The notes: generated by a model from the sequence alone, not told the origin. DNA of 64,000 nt from Rhizobium sp. (GCA_002796995.1 PEKW01000002.1:753990-817989); one strand, 5' to 3'; counted from the first letter of the stretch, positions 30,983-41,180 are shown. Numbers and translations: made by a program.

Positions 30983-32236
30983 TCAGCCCTTGACGAGGGT
31001 TGCCACCACTTCGACATGTGACGTCCAGAGGAACTGGTCGATGGGCGTCACGGAAGTGACGCGGTAGCCGGCGCCGGTCAGGATCGACAGGTCGCGGGCC
31101 AGCGTCAGCGGATTGCAGCTGACGGCGACGATCTTCTTCACCACCGAGCGGGCCAGTTCCTTGCACTGCTCTTCCGCGCCTGCCCGCGGCGGGTCGAAGA
31201 CGACGGCGTCGAAGGTCTTCAGCTCCGAGACCATCAGCGGACGGCGGAAGAGGTCGCGCCGCTCGATGGAGACGGGTTTCAGCCCCTGCGCATTGCGCGC
31301 CGCGTGGTCGAGCGCCTTGATCGCCTTTTCGTCGCTCTCGACGGCATGCACCTGGGCGACGCGTGCGAGCCTGAGCGCAAACGTGCCGACGCCGGCGAAC
31401 AGGTCGGCGACCCGCTTGGCTTTGCCGATATGTTCGAGCGTCAGGCGCACCATGGCCTCCTCGGCGGGAACCGTCGCTTGGGCAAAGGCGCCCGGCGGCG
31501 GTGCCAGGTTGACGCCGGACATGTCGATCAGCGGCCGGCGCTGCTCGATGACGATCTCACCGTTGAACGAGACGCGGGCAATGCTGCGCATCGCCAGCAC
31601 GGTCTCCGTGATGGCCCGGCGTTCCCTGTCGGCCAGCGTCTTGATGCCGTCGATCGCCACGTCGAGGCCGGAGAGCGTCTCCATCACCGTCATGCGGAAC
31701 GGCTCGGCCGTGGTGGCCGCGGCACTGCCGATTTTCTTCAGCGCATCGAGACTGGCCAGGATGCCGGGCGCGGCGATCGGACATTCCTCGATCGCGACGA
31801 TATGGTGGCTTTCGGCCTGATTGTAGCCGATCAGCAGTTCCTTCTCGGTGCGCCGCGCGGCAAACACCACCCGCCGGCGCTCGCCGGGATGGGCCTCGAT
31901 CAGCTCGCCGACGGGCACGTCGATGCCCTTGGACTTCAGCGCCGCGATGACCAGCGACCGCTTGAAGGCGTTGTAGGCGGGTTTCGCCATGTGCTGCAGC
32001 GAACAGCCGCCGCAGCTGCCGCCCTTGCCGTCCGGGCCGAAATGCCGGCATGCGGGGGCGATACGGTCGGGCGAGGTCTCGCCATAGGAGATGATCGTGC
32101 CGTGGTTCTTCACCCGCGCGATGGCGAGCGTTTCTCCGGGCAGCGAGAAGGGAACGTAGACCGGGCCGTTCGAGGCATGGAAGATGCCGTCGCCCTGGGC
32201 GCCGAGCGTGTCGATGGTGACGGTGTCCGTGCTCAT
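30983..32236 (-). CDS. SAM-dependent RNA (uracil-5-)methyltransferase, RlmD/TrmA family
   Basis: These enzymes methylate C5 of uracil in rRNA or tRNA. The 417-residue protein has an N-terminal TRAM domain, a [4Fe-4S] cysteine set (C63, C75, C78 and C152), a Rossmann SAM site (VADLFAGVGTFALRLA), the FDPPRAG motif and the catalytic-cysteine motif VSCNPLTLARDL. Target base cannot be assigned, hence no symbol. Start ATG 32236 overlaps the stop of tlyA (ATGA), so both methyltransferases are co-translated. Confidence 0.9.
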   Translation of the reverse strand: MSTDTVTIDTLGAQGDGIFHASNGPVYVPFSLPGETLAIARVKNHGTIISYGETSPDRIAPACRHFGPDGKGGSCGGCSLQHMAKPAYNAFKRSLVIAALKSKGIDVPVGELIEAHPGERRRVVFAARRTEKELLIGYNQAESHHIVAIEECPIAAPGILASLDALKKIGSAAATTAEPFRMTVMETLSGLDVAIDGIKTLADRERRAITETVLAMRSIARVSFNGEIVIEQRRPLIDMSGVNLAPPPGAFAQATVPAEEAMVRLTLEHIGKAKRVADLFAGVGTFALRLARVAQVHAVESDEKAIKALDHAARNAQGLKPVSIERRDLFRRPLMVSELKTFDAVVFDPPRAGAEEQCKELARSVVKKIVAVSCNPLTLARDLSILTGAGYRVTSVTPIDQFLWTSHVEVVATLVKG

Positions 32237-32997
32237 TCGTTGTCCTCGGACTTCTTGCCGGCCAACAGGAATTCCTCGTTTCCGTCGCCGCCGGCAATCG
32301 GCGAGGGGATGAGCCCGAGGCTTTCCCAGCCCATATCCTCGACCAGCCAGCGCTCCAGTTCGGCGGCGACGAGGGGTGCGGTTTCCGGCTCCTTCAGCAG
32401 ACCCGCCTTGCTGATCGCATCGCGTCCCGCCTCGAACTGCGGCTTGACCAGCAGCAGGCAATGGCTGCCGGGTTCGGCCATGTCGAGGGCCGGGACCAGG
32501 GCCAGCTTCAGCGAGATGAAGGAGACGTCGGAGACGATGAAATCGATCGGCCGGTCGTCGATGTCTTCGGGCTCGAGATAACGGGCGTTCAGCCCCTCGA
32601 TATTGGTGACGCGCGGATCGGCGGCGAGCCGCGGATGGAACTGCCCATGGCCGACGTCGATCGAGGTGACGTGCGCCGCCCCACACTTCAACAGTACTTC
32701 GGTGAAGCCGCCGGTCGAAGCTCCGACGTCGAGACATTCACGACCCTCGGGGCTAAGTCCGAAATGGTCGAGCCCCGCCACGAGTTTCAGCGCCGCGCGC
32801 GAGACGTAGTCCTGCGCAGGATCGTCGATGGTGAATGTGTGCTCGGCGGAAAAGACGAGGCTCGCCTTGGTGACGACCTTGCCGTCGACCTTGACGGTGC
32901 CGCGCTGGATCGCGTCGCGCGCGCGCGAGCGGCTGGCGAAAAGGTCGAGGGCGACCAGGAGCTGGTCGAGACGCTGGGGTTCGGGATGTGATGACAT
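32233..32997 (-). CDS. tlyA: TlyA-family rRNA 2'-O-ribose methyltransferase (S4 domain)
   Basis: TlyA proteins methylate ribose 2'-OH in 16S and/or 23S rRNA. The 254-residue protein has an N-terminal S4 RNA-binding domain (RLDQLLVALDLFASRSRARDAI, near 9-70) and an FtsJ-like methyltransferase domain with SAM motif CLDVGASTGGFTE (about 88-100), DVSFISL and LVKPQFEAG. It was once called hemolysin A, but rRNA methylation is the supported role. In rhizobia tlyA usually follows dxs; here dxs lies 11.5 kb away. Confidence 0.93.
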   Translation of the reverse strand: MSSHPEPQRLDQLLVALDLFASRSRARDAIQRGTVKVDGKVVTKASLVFSAEHTFTIDDPAQDYVSRAALKLVAGLDHFGLSPEGRECLDVGASTGGFTEVLLKCGAAHVTSIDVGHGQFHPRLAADPRVTNIEGLNARYLEPEDIDDRPIDFIVSDVSFISLKLALVPALDMAEPGSHCLLLVKPQFEAGRDAISKAGLLKEPETAPLVAAELERWLVEDMGWESLGLIPSPIAGGDGNEEFLLAGKKSEDNE

Positions 32998-33261
32998 AGC
33001 CTGTCAATGGCGGTCTAGGCGCACAAGTGCAAGCCTTTTGTTGGTTAAGAGCAGGGAGGGACGTGGCTCACCGCCACCTGTGATTTGTTTATCGTCAAAT
33101 TATAAATTAGCAATGCTTTAACAAGCCTCAGCTAGAATTAGCCTCACAACTCCATGAGAGCCGCCATGAGAGCGGCATTCCAGCTGACACGAGGGCCATG
33201 AGGGCACGTCCGTGATGCTCCTGCCCATCTCCCGGGATGGCGAACCGAGGATCAAACGCCT

Positions 33262-35187
33262 ATGCGGCGCCCAAGCATCAAGACATCTCTCATTGCCATC
33301 TTCGTGACGATTGCCGTGGTCTCGTCCGGCTATGCGTTTCTGACGATCCGTTCGCTCGGATCGATCGACAGCGCCGCCGGCGACGTGGCGCACAACTGGC
33401 TGCCGAGCGTGAAGACAGTCAAGGATCTCGAGACGGAGATCTTCAACTTGCGCATTTCCTACCTCAATCACATCACGGTCCGCACGCCGGAGGCGATCGC
33501 CGCCGCCGACAAGGCCGTTGCCGATGAACAGGGCAAGGTCGAGGAAGCCGCCAAGCGCTACGAGCCGCTGATCTCCTCCCCCCGCGAGGCCGAACTGCTG
33601 AAGCGGATCGTCGACGGCGTGCACGCCTACGAGAAGCGGGGCGCCGACATGCTCGAGCTTTCGCGCGTCAACCGCAACGAGGAAGCAGTCCTTATCCTTG
33701 ACGAAATGCGCGGCCTGATGAAACCCGTGCTGGCGCTGGTGGAGGAACTGGTTCAGGTCAATGTCGATGGCGCCGCCAAGTCAGTCGCGTTTGCCGAAGG
33801 GTCCTACCATTCGGCGCTCACGGAGACGTATGTAACGGTCGCCGTCCTGATACTGATCATCATAGGCGCCTCTGTCTTCGCCATCATTGGCGTCGCTCAG
33901 CCGGTCCAGAAGATCACCGGCGCCATGCGCAGGCTTGCCGATGGCGACACCGCGTCTGACGTCCCCTTCGCCGGACGCGAGGACGAGATCGGCGCCATGG
34001 CTGCCGCTGTCCAGGTGTTCCGCGATGCTGCCATTGCCAATATCCGCATGACCCAGGAAGCCGAGGAAAGCCGCCGCTCCAACGAGGAACAGCGTATTGC
34101 CCTCCAGCGTCGCGCCGAGGAAGAGGCCCGCCGCAAGCTGATCGAGGCGACCAGCGCGCTTGCGGTCGGCATGAAGGCGCTCGCCGCCGGCGACCTGACC
34201 TACCAGATCAACGAACCGGTTTCGGAAGACTTCGAGGCCCTGCGCGACGACTTCAACTCGGCCGTCAAGCAGCTCGGCGACACGCTCGCCTCCGTTGCCT
34301 CCGCCACGCGCACCATTGACGGCGGCACGCGGGAGATCTCCGCCGGCACCGAGGACCTGTCGAAGCGCACCGAACAGCAGGCGGCTTCGCTTGAGGAAAC
34401 CGCAGCGGCGCTCGACCAGATCACCGTCAACGTCACCAATTCCACGCAGCGCGCCGAAGAGGCCCGCGAAATCGCGACACGGGCGAAGTCCAGCGCCGCG
34501 AAGTCCGGGGAAGTCGTTGCCCAGGCGGTCGATGCCATGAGCCGGATCGAGGGATCTTCCAACCAGATCTCCAACATCATCGGCGTCATCGACGAAATCG
34601 CCTTCCAGACCAACCTGCTGGCGCTCAATGCCGGCGTCGAGGCGGCCCGTGCGGGTGAAGCCGGCAAGGGATTTGCCGTCGTCGCCCAGGAAGTCCGCGA
34701 ACTGGCCCAGCGCTCGGCGCAGGCCGCCAAGGAGATCAAGGGCCTGATCCAGAACTCGGCCGGCGAGGTCGGGAATGGCGTGAAACTCGTGCGCGAGACC
34801 GGCGAGGCGCTGAAGGGCATCGAAAACCTCATCCTCTCGATCAACGACCACATGAACGCCATCGCCACCTCGGCGCGGGAACAGTCCAGCGGGCTGAGCG
34901 AGGTCAACACCGCCGTCAACCAGATGGACCAGGTGACCCAGCAGAATGCCGCGATGGTCGAGGAATCCAATGCCGCGAGCGCCAGCCTGGCCATGGAAAG
35001 CGAGCGCCTGAGCGACCTGATTGCCCGCTTCAAGCTCGCCCAGGGCTGGGCACCGTCAGCAGCGGCCCCGGCGCCGCGCGCCGCCTCGCATGCCAGCGCG
35101 CCGAGGGCTGCCATGCCGGCTCGCCGCGCCACGCCGGCGAGCCACGGCAATGCGGCCCTGAAAACCGAGGAATGGACCGAGTTTTGA
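33262..35187 (+). CDS. Methyl-accepting chemotaxis protein 1 (four-helix periplasmic sensor)
   Basis: A 641-residue chemoreceptor that would control flagellar rotation through CheA/CheW. TM1 is about 9-30, a helical 4HB-type periplasmic domain runs to about 188, TM2 is 190-212, followed by HAMP (about 213-265), a long helix and a second HAMP-like unit ([17 protein letters not shown]). The cytoplasmic hairpin tip has [21 protein letters not shown] in shortened form [17 protein letters not shown]. The C-terminus ends in EWTEF, a WxxF tail able to tether CheR/CheB. No che genes are nearby. ATG 33262; ligand unknown. Confidence 0.92.
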   Translation: MRRPSIKTSLIAIFVTIAVVSSGYAFLTIRSLGSIDSAAGDVAHNWLPSVKTVKDLETEIFNLRISYLNHITVRTPEAIAAADKAVADEQGKVEEAAKRYEPLISSPREAELLKRIVDGVHAYEKRGADMLELSRVNRNEEAVLILDEMRGLMKPVLALVEELVQVNVDGAAKSVAFAEGSYHSALTETYVTVAVLILIIIGASVFAIIGVAQPVQKITGAMRRLADGDTASDVPFAGREDEIGAMAAAVQVFRDAAIANIRMTQEAEESRRSNEEQRIALQRRAEEEARRKLIEATSALAVGMKALAAGDLTYQINEPVSEDFEALRDDFNSAVKQLGDTLASVASATRTIDGGTREISAGTEDLSKRTEQQAASLEETAAALDQITVNVTNSTQRAEEAREIATRAKSSAAKSGEVVAQAVDAMSRIEGSSNQISNIIGVIDEIAFQTNLLALNAGVEAARAGEAGKGFAVVAQEVRELAQRSAQAAKEIKGLIQNSAGEVGNGVKLVRETGEALKGIENLILSINDHMNAIATSAREQSSGLSEVNTAVNQMDQVTQQNAAMVEESNAASASLAMESERLSDLIARFKLAQGWAPSAAAPAPRAASHASAPRAAMPARRATPASHGNAALKTEEWTEF

Positions 35188-35222
35188 AGGCGGATCTGTC
35201 CTCCCGGATCCGCTGACAAGCA

Positions 35223-35257
35223 AAGGCCCTCCGGAAATCGGCGCCGGGGGGCTTTTG
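35223..35257 (+). terminator. Terminator after chemoreceptor 1
   Basis: An imperfect GC-rich hairpin (AAAGGCCCTCCGG / CCGGGGGGCTTTT) ending in TTTTGCTT follows the receptor stop codon by about 35 bases. Confidence 0.65.
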
Positions 35258-35393
35258 CTTGTCCGGGCCACAGGATGACGAAGCCGGCGACCCGCCCAGA
35301 TCAGGCCGTTTCGGCCCGATTGACTTGCCGTGGGTTTGCCGCCTAACTGCGGCAAAGGCCGCTTCGGCCGTTCCTTACTTCGGGGAAAGCGCG

Positions 35394-36392
35394 ATGAAGA
35401 AAACGATGCTTGGGGGGCTTGCCGCCCTGACGATGGCGGCCTCGGCCATGGCCAACGACACCTCCGCCGTGCTCGAGGCGGGCGGGCTGGTCTACACCCG
35501 CCAGGATTCCGTCGACATGCTGAGCGAGGACCTGTTCATCTCCCAGGAGGAGATCACGGTCGACTACGTCTTCAAGAACCAGGCGGACACCGATCTCGAA
35601 ACGCTCGTCGCCTTTCCGATGCCGGCGATCGGCGGCTTCCTGGAGTTCAATGCGGCGCTCGACGACTACGAGCACGACAATTTCATGGGCTTCACCGTCT
35701 CGCAGGATGGAAAGGAGATCGAACCCCAGCTGCAGCAGCGGGTCACCGTCAACGGCATCGACATGACCGACGAAGTGAAGAGCAAAGGCGTGTCGCTCCT
35801 GCCGCTCAGCGAAACCACCCGCGCGGCGATCGCCAAGCTGCCGGAAGACGTGCTGAAGGACTGGGAGACGCGCGGCCTGATCCTCAACACCGCCTATGAT
35901 CCGGAAAAGCCGGTGGCGCCGGACTATTATCCGCTGTGGAAACTGGAAACCGTTTACTGGTGGCGCACGACTTTCCCGGCCGGCAAGGAGGTCAAGGTCC
36001 ACCACAGCTACAAGCCGAGCGTCGGCGGTACGGTGGCGATGACCTTCGTGCGCGACGGTGCGCCGACCCCGGAACTTGAGGATTACCGCGAGCGCTATTG
36101 CGTCGACGATGCCTTCGTCAAGACGGCGATCAAGCTCGAGAAGCAGCAGAACTACGATGCCGGCATCTATTTCTACGAGAAGTGGATGTCCTATATCCTG
36201 ACGACCGGCGCCAACTGGGGCGGCACGATCGGCAAGTTCAAGCTGACCGTCGACAAAGGCGACACCAAGAACTACGTCAGCTTCTGCGGCCAGAACGTGC
36301 GCAAGGTCGGCCCGACCACCTTCGAGATGACCGCCACGGACTACTATCCGGAGAAGGATCTGCACATTTTGCTGGTGGTTCCGAGCCAGTAA
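35394..36392 (+). CDS. DUF4424-family exported protein
   Basis: Function unknown. The 332-residue precursor has a short Sec signal (MKKTMLGGLAALTMAASAMA) and matches the DUF4424 layout: beta-rich, with VYTRQDSVDMLSEDLFIS, AFPMPAIGG and a C-terminal YYPEKDLHILLV segment. Two cysteines (YCVDDAF and SFCGQNV) may pair. ATG 35394 lies shortly after GGGGAAAG; the longer frame from 35259 has no signal peptide. It sits between two chemoreceptor genes, but a link to chemotaxis is not shown. Confidence 0.83.
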   Translation: MKKTMLGGLAALTMAASAMANDTSAVLEAGGLVYTRQDSVDMLSEDLFISQEEITVDYVFKNQADTDLETLVAFPMPAIGGFLEFNAALDDYEHDNFMGFTVSQDGKEIEPQLQQRVTVNGIDMTDEVKSKGVSLLPLSETTRAAIAKLPEDVLKDWETRGLILNTAYDPEKPVAPDYYPLWKLETVYWWRTTFPAGKEVKVHHSYKPSVGGTVAMTFVRDGAPTPELEDYRERYCVDDAFVKTAIKLEKQQNYDAGIYFYEKWMSYILTTGANWGGTIGKFKLTVDKGDTKNYVSFCGQNVRKVGPTTFEMTATDYYPEKDLHILLVVPSQ

Positions 36393-36450
36393 ATTCCGGC
36401 ATGCAAGAATTCGCACTGCGGTATAACGGAATTCTAACAGCATTTGTGCA

Positions 36451-36473
36451 AGTTCGGTACGATTGTACGAACT
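36451..36473. promoter_or_regulatory. Near-perfect inverted repeat before chemoreceptor 2
   Basis: AGTTCG(G)TAC and GTACGAACT face each other across GATT in the 207-base gap before the chemoreceptor at 36600. One unpaired base interrupts the repeat. It could be an operator; the regulator is unknown. Confidence 0.35.
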
Positions 36474-36599
36474 CCGCGACCAAGGGCGCACCATGACGGG
36501 CAGCGCTGCGGCAGGACGCAATCATGCGTCAGTCCCCGCGTGCCCGCATGCTCGACCACGAGTCCTTCGGGACGAGCGTCCGCGAGAGAGTAATCCCGC

Positions 36600-38549
36600 A
36601 TGTCCCTCAAGAACATTTCCCTGAACAAGAAGCTGATCCTCACCTTCCTCGGCATCATGGCCAGCTGCTTTCTCGCGACGGCGGTTGTTTTCGTCGAGGC
36701 CTATCGCGCCAAGCTCGCCTCGGTGGAGCAGCAGCGCTCCGAACAGATACTCTCCCTTTCCGACCGCGCGCTGGAATCCATGCTCGAGCAGGCCGTGAAC
36801 CAGCGCGGGTTCCTGCTGTTCCGAAGCGACAGCACCTACAAGGATGTCTTCGCCCAGCGCGAAAAGATGCTCGGCTATATCGAGGAAGCGAAGAAGGCCT
36901 CCGCCGGCGATGCCGCGATCGTCGCCTCGCTCGACGCGATGAAGGCTGCCGCCGACGTCTTCCACACCCAGCTGACCGAGCCGCAGCTTGCCGCCCGCAA
37001 GAACACCGAGGCGCCGATCGCCGAGATCATCGAGATCGGCCGCAACGCTTCCAAGGGTCAGCTCGACGCCTTCCGCGAGGAAGCGACCAAGATCAAGGAC
37101 CAGCTCGCTGCCATGTCGGCCAAGAACCAGGCAGCGCTGGCCAATGCCCATCTCACGCTTGAACTCGCCCTCCTGATCGGCGGCTCGATCGCCGGCGTCG
37201 TCGCCGTCGCCCTGATCTGGCTCCTGTCGCGCTCCATCGTCACGCCGATCGTCGGCATGACCAGTGCCATGTCGCGGCTGGCCGATGGCGATCATGACGT
37301 CGAAGTGCCCGCTCTCGACCGCCAGGACGAGGTCGGCCAGATGGCCAAGGCCGTCGTCGTGTTCAAGGATGCCGCCGTCGAAAAGCAGCGTCTGGCCGGC
37401 GAAACGGAAGCCATGCGCGCCAGCGCCGAGCAGGAACGCCGCCGCGCCGAGGCCGACAAGGCCCGCGAGGCCGAAGAGATCGCCTTTGCCGTCGAGCAGC
37501 TGGCGACCGGCCTGTCGGCGCTTGCCGACGGCAATGTTGCCTACCGCATCGACACCGGCTTTGCCGAGCGCCTCGACACGCTGAGGCTGAACTTCAACGC
37601 CTCGCTGGAGAAGCTGCAGGACGCGCTTCGTTCGGTCGGCGCCAATGCCGCCGCAATCAATGCCGGTGCCTCCGAAATCCGCGCCTCGGCTGACGATCTC
37701 GCCCGCCGCACCGAACAGCAGGCAGCCTCCGTCGAGCAGACCGCAGCTGCGCTCGAGCAGGTGACCACCACCGTCAAGGACACCGCGCGCCGCGCCGAGG
37801 ATGTCGGCCAGCTGGTCGCCAGCACCCGCACCGGCGCCGAGCGCTCCGGACAGGTGGTCCGCAATGCCGTCACGGCCATGACCCAGATCGAGAAGTCGTC
37901 CGGCGAGATCGGCAGCATCATCGGCGTTATCGAGGACATCGCCTTCCAGACCAATCTTCTGGCGCTGAACGCAGGCGTCGAAGCGGCCCGCGCCGGTGAA
38001 GCCGGCAAGGGCTTTGCCGTCGTCGCCCAGGAAGTGCGCGAACTGGCACAGCGCTCGGCCAATGCCGCCAAGGAGATCAAGGCGCTCATCTCGACCTCGT
38101 CGACCCAGGTCGGCAACGGCGTGGCACTGGTCGGCGAAACCGGCTCGGAGCTGGAAAAGATCGTCTTTGCGGTCGAGGAAATCAGCGCCCATGTCTCGGC
38201 TATCGTCACCGCCAGCCGCGAACAGTCGACCGGCCTGCAGGAGATCAACACCGCGGTCAACACCATGGACCAAGGTACCCAGCAGAATGCCGCCATGGTG
38301 GAAGAGCAGACGGCAGCCAGCCATTCGCTGGCAACCGAGGCAGCATCGCTGAACGCGCTTCTGGCGCAGTTCCAGCTTGGTCAGGCTCAGCCGGCGGCAC
38401 CTGTGCGCTCAACCCGCTCCGCTGCGCCGTCCGCGGCCGATCGCAACGCCAAGCCTGCCGCCTCGCCGGCCCGTGCGCTTGCCGGCCGCATCTCCCAGGC
38501 CTTTGCCAGGGGCAATGCTGCGGTCAAGCAGGAATGGTCGGAATTCTGA
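36600..38549 (+). CDS. Methyl-accepting chemotaxis protein 2 (CHASE3-like sensor)
   Basis: A 649-residue chemoreceptor, paralogous in its cytoplasmic half to the one at 33262. TM1 is about 11-32; the periplasmic region to about 185 contains the CHASE3-like signature [16 protein letters not shown]2 is about 187-210; HAMP and a second HAMP-like segment ([17 protein letters not shown]) precede the signalling hairpin ([20 protein letters not shown]). It ends in EWSEF, the WxxF tether for CheR/CheB. ATG 36600 is preceded by GAGAGAG. A strong terminator follows. Ligand unknown. Confidence 0.92.
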   Translation: MSLKNISLNKKLILTFLGIMASCFLATAVVFVEAYRAKLASVEQQRSEQILSLSDRALESMLEQAVNQRGFLLFRSDSTYKDVFAQREKMLGYIEEAKKASAGDAAIVASLDAMKAAADVFHTQLTEPQLAARKNTEAPIAEIIEIGRNASKGQLDAFREEATKIKDQLAAMSAKNQAALANAHLTLELALLIGGSIAGVVAVALIWLLSRSIVTPIVGMTSAMSRLADGDHDVEVPALDRQDEVGQMAKAVVVFKDAAVEKQRLAGETEAMRASAEQERRRAEADKAREAEEIAFAVEQLATGLSALADGNVAYRIDTGFAERLDTLRLNFNASLEKLQDALRSVGANAAAINAGASEIRASADDLARRTEQQAASVEQTAAALEQVTTTVKDTARRAEDVGQLVASTRTGAERSGQVVRNAVTAMTQIEKSSGEIGSIIGVIEDIAFQTNLLALNAGVEAARAGEAGKGFAVVAQEVRELAQRSANAAKEIKALISTSSTQVGNGVALVGETGSELEKIVFAVEEISAHVSAIVTASREQSTGLQEINTAVNTMDQGTQQNAAMVEEQTAASHSLATEAASLNALLAQFQLGQAQPAAPVRSTRSAAPSAADRNAKPAASPARALAGRISQAFARGNAAVKQEWSEF

Positions 38550-38577
38550 CCGCGATCCGCGGATAAGGACAACATGA

Positions 38578-38611
38578 AAACACCCGGCTCTCTTGCGAGG
38601 GCCGGGTGTTC
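38578..38611 (+). terminator. Terminator after chemoreceptor 2
   Basis: AACACCCGGC pairs with GCCGGGTGTT around a 12-base loop and is followed by CTTTCGATTT. It lies between convergent genes. Confidence 0.85.
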
Positions 38612-38641
38612 TTTCGATTTCTGGACCTGTGTCCCGAGGGC

Positions 38642-38974
38642 TTAGAGCCAGCGGCGCGGCGAATAGCTCGGCGTCTGCGACGAAGTCGCGAGGAAATAGC
38701 CGATCAGACCGCCGACGAGACCCGCGGTGAGAAGTGCGGTCGAGGTTGCCGTCGGATGTTCGCGGGCAACGGCGCCGATGGTGACGGCCTCGTCCTTGGC
38801 ATAGCTCGCAACGTCCTGAGCCTTGCGGCCCGCACCGTTCAGCAGCGTCGCGGCCCGGCCGCGCGCCTCCCCGGCGACCTTTTCGCCTTCTTCCGAAAGC
38901 AGGTCCTTGAAGTGCATGACCTGGGCCTGGAGGCTGCGCAGTTCGTTCATCATGTCGCTGTTGTTGCTGGCCAT
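38642..38974 (-). CDS. DUF883/YqjD/ElaB-like membrane-anchored protein, paralog 1
   Basis: The 110-residue protein has a long amphipathic/coiled helix (about 8-70) and one C-terminal membrane segment ending in TAGLVGGLIGYFLATSS and RRWL, as in E. coli YqjD/ElaB, which sit in the inner membrane and bind ribosomes in stationary phase. Function here is inferred from that family only. ATG 38974 follows AGGATCC-type purines. A paralog at 40760-41083 shares the REHPTATSTALLTAGL core. Confidence 0.8.
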   Translation of the reverse strand: MASNNSDMMNELRSLQAQVMHFKDLLSEEGEKVAGEARGRAATLLNGAGRKAQDVASYAKDEAVTIGAVAREHPTATSTALLTAGLVGGLIGYFLATSSQTPSYSPRRWL

Positions 38975-39068
38975 GAGGGATCCTTTCCTGTTGAGGGCAT
39001 TGTTCCCCGATGAAACGCGGTGCCGCGGGTAAGGTTCCGTGAAGCCCCAAGAAGAGCAGCCCCGTGCT

Positions 39069-39353
39069 TCAGCTGGGAAGGGTCGCCACCCGCTCCAAGG
39101 CGGTGAAGATTGGTGGGGCCAGCGCCCCGCCGGAAGCCATGGTCCCGGGAACCTCCGGATCGGCGCGGAAGGCGGCAAAGGCCGCCTCGCTCGGCCAGTC
39201 GATCAGCACGAAGACGCGACCGGGTTCGGCCGTGGCAAGCACGCTTGCACCGAGGCTGCCGTGCCTGGCGCGCATTTTCGCGCCGGCGGTGGCAAAGATG
39301 GATATGAAACGAGCGAGATCCTCGATCCGGACCTCTGCGAGTGTGGTGTACAT
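39069..39353 (-). CDS. ABM-superfamily small monooxygenase-like protein
   Basis: The 94-residue protein has the beta-alpha-beta-beta ferredoxin-like pattern of antibiotic biosynthesis monooxygenase proteins (MYTTLAEVRIEDLARF ... VFVLIDWPSEAAFAAFRADP). It is cytoplasmic with no obvious cofactor site. It follows the YdhR-like gene by 11 bases in the same direction, so the two are probably one transcript, divergent from the LysR gene at 39784. Confidence 0.72.
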   Translation of the reverse strand: MYTTLAEVRIEDLARFISIFATAGAKMRARHGSLGASVLATAEPGRVFVLIDWPSEAAFAAFRADPEVPGTMASGGALAPPIFTALERVATLPS

Positions 39354-39364
39354 GTCGTCTCTCC

Positions 39365-39667
39365 TCACAGCGGCGCGCGGGTGATCGCCGAGAGGTCTGC
39401 ATTGACGGCGAAGGACCGTGCGACGATGCCGGTCACGCCAAAGCCCTCCAGCCTTGCCTTGTGCTTGTTTGCATAGCGGGCGGCCGAGGCCGGGTCGGCA
39501 AACAGGTAGATGCCGCCGGCGCGGCGCTCGGCCTCGTTTTCGGTCCAGATCTTCCAGATCAGTCCGTCCTCGGCGGCGATGTCGTGAGCCAGACCCGAAA
39601 AGGCGGCGGTCATCTCGGCGCCGAAGGGCCCGTCGAAAGGAAAATCGAATTGCAGCAACGTCGTCAT
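39365..39667 (-). CDS. YdhR-family putative monooxygenase
   Basis: E. coli YdhR is a 101-residue dimeric protein of ferredoxin-like fold thought to be a small monooxygenase. This 100-residue protein matches in length and in pattern (LLQFDFPFDGPFG, DGLIWKIWTENEAERRAGGIYLFAD in shortened cores). ATG 39667 was chosen because it follows GGATGA and homology starts there; the longer frame to 39754 runs into the intergenic region. The promoter would be shared with the divergent LysR regulator 116 bases away. Confidence 0.8.
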   Translation of the reverse strand: MTTLLQFDFPFDGPFGAEMTAAFSGLAHDIAAEDGLIWKIWTENEAERRAGGIYLFADPASAARYANKHKARLEGFGVTGIVARSFAVNADLSAITRAPL

Positions 39668-39783
39668 TCTGGTCATCCGCGAAAGAGTTTGATGGAATGG
39701 CGCGGTTGTATCGGAGTGCATCCTGCGGCAGAAGCGTGCGGCGGGTAAACGCACCCGTTACTGCCAGTGAACGGTGGGGGAGC

Positions 39784-40707
39784 ATGGACACACTGGAGAG
39801 CATGCGGGTCTTCGTGCGGGTCGTGGAGCTTGGCAGCTTTGCGGCGGCGGCGCGCGGCTTCGATCTGTCACCCGCCATGGTGAGCAAGCATATCGGGCAT
39901 CTGGAGAAGAGGACCGGTGCGCGGCTGTTGAACCGCACGACGCGGCAGGTGCGGCCAACCGAGGCTGGCGCCACCTATTTCGATCAATGCACCGCAATCC
40001 TGCGCAGCATCGATGCGGCCGAGGCGGAGGCGGGCGCAGATACGAGCGCGCCGCGCGGCACGCTGCGGATCACGGCACCCACCGAGTTTGGCAACCTTCA
40101 TCTCCCCCTGGTGATCGCGTCCTTTCTTGAACGGCACCCGGCGATCGACATTGCGCTCGATCTTACCAATCGCAGCGTCGACATCGTGCAGGAGGGCTAT
40201 GATCTGGCGATCCGCATCGCCCGCGATCTCGACACCAGCCTCGTCGGCCGGCGCATCGCCCTGTCGCGTTTCCACATCGTCGCGAGCCCGGCCTATCTGG
40301 CGCGGGAGGGCCATCCGGAGGAGCCGGCGGAACTGGCCCGCCGACATTGTCTGACCTTTGCCGTTCCACAGCCCTGGACCACCTGGGCGTTCAGGCATGG
40401 CGGCGAGGCGCGGCAGGTAAAGATCACCCCGCGCATGCTATCCACCAGCGCCGAAGCCCTGCTTCAGGCCGCACGCGCCGGCGTCGGCATCGGGCTCCTG
40501 CCGACCTTCGTCTGTGGCGAGGCACTGGCGCGCGGCGAACTCGTATCGCTCTTTCCGGATTGCGAATGCGGCGTCCTGGGTATCTACATACTCTTTCCCC
40601 ACCGCAGCTTGCTGCCGGCGCGCGTGCGCCTGTTCATCGATTTCCTCGTCCAGGCGATCGGTGGCGGTGTGGACCGCGATCCGTGGGAATTCAGGGCGGA
40701 GAGATGA
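39784..40707 (+). CDS. LysR-family transcriptional regulator
   Basis: A 307-residue activator/repressor with the N-terminal winged helix (MRVFVRVVELGSFAAAARGF, SPAMVSKHIGHLEKRTGARLLNRTTR) and a C-terminal effector domain (LRITAPTEFG, GYDLAIRIARDLDTSLVGRRI, GVGIGLLPTFV). This is the common CrgA/DsdC-like subgroup. It is divergent from the two small monooxygenase genes, which are the likely targets. ATG 39784 follows GGGGGAG. Confidence 0.92.
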   Translation: MDTLESMRVFVRVVELGSFAAAARGFDLSPAMVSKHIGHLEKRTGARLLNRTTRQVRPTEAGATYFDQCTAILRSIDAAEAEAGADTSAPRGTLRITAPTEFGNLHLPLVIASFLERHPAIDIALDLTNRSVDIVQEGYDLAIRIARDLDTSLVGRRIALSRFHIVASPAYLAREGHPEEPAELARRHCLTFAVPQPWTTWAFRHGGEARQVKITPRMLSTSAEALLQAARAGVGIGLLPTFVCGEALARGELVSLFPDCECGVLGIYILFPHRSLLPARVRLFIDFLVQAIGGGVDRDPWEFRAER

Positions 40708-40759
40708 CGAGGCGAAGGCGGGCGCACCGGCAGGCGCGCCCCAGCCCCTCGGCCAAGCG

Positions 40760-41083
40760 TCAATACCAGCGGCGGTGCGGATGGTGCGGGGCCTGCGAGG
40801 CACCGATGAGATAGCCGAGCAATCCGCCGATCAGCCCGGCGGTCAAAAGCGCCGTCGAAGTTGCGGCCGGATGCTCGCGCACGATGCCCGCGACGCTCTC
40901 TGCCTCCGACCTGGCATAGTCTGCGACTTCCTCGGCGGTGCGGGACGCGTCGCGCATGGCGGCAGAGGTGCGCTTGCGCAGCCGTCCGGCCGCCGCGTCG
41001 CCCTGTTCCGCCAGGCTCTCCGTCAGCGCGGTCACCTGTGCCTGAAGTTCGCGCAATTGTGTCTGCAGGGAATTGTCGGCCAT
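40760..41083 (-). CDS. DUF883/YqjD/ElaB-like membrane-anchored protein, paralog 2
   Basis: The 107-residue protein has the same plan as the one at 38642-38974: a helical N-terminal half (LRELQAQVTALTESLAEQG), the REHPAATSTALLTAGLIGG core and a single C-terminal membrane segment ending in HRRWY. It lacks cysteines. It probably localises ribosomes or other partners to the membrane, by analogy with YqjD only. ATG 41083 follows AAGGAG. Confidence 0.8.
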   Translation of the reverse strand: MADNSLQTQLRELQAQVTALTESLAEQGDAAAGRLRKRTSAAMRDASRTAEEVADYARSEAESVAGIVREHPAATSTALLTAGLIGGLLGYLIGASQAPHHPHRRWY

Positions 41084-41180
41084 GGATGGCTCCTTCTGGT
41101 CTGGTGAAATCCGAACCGTTCTGCGACCCCGACTGTTTCACTCAACCGCCGTCCCCGCAAGCGGCTTCACGCCAAAAGAA

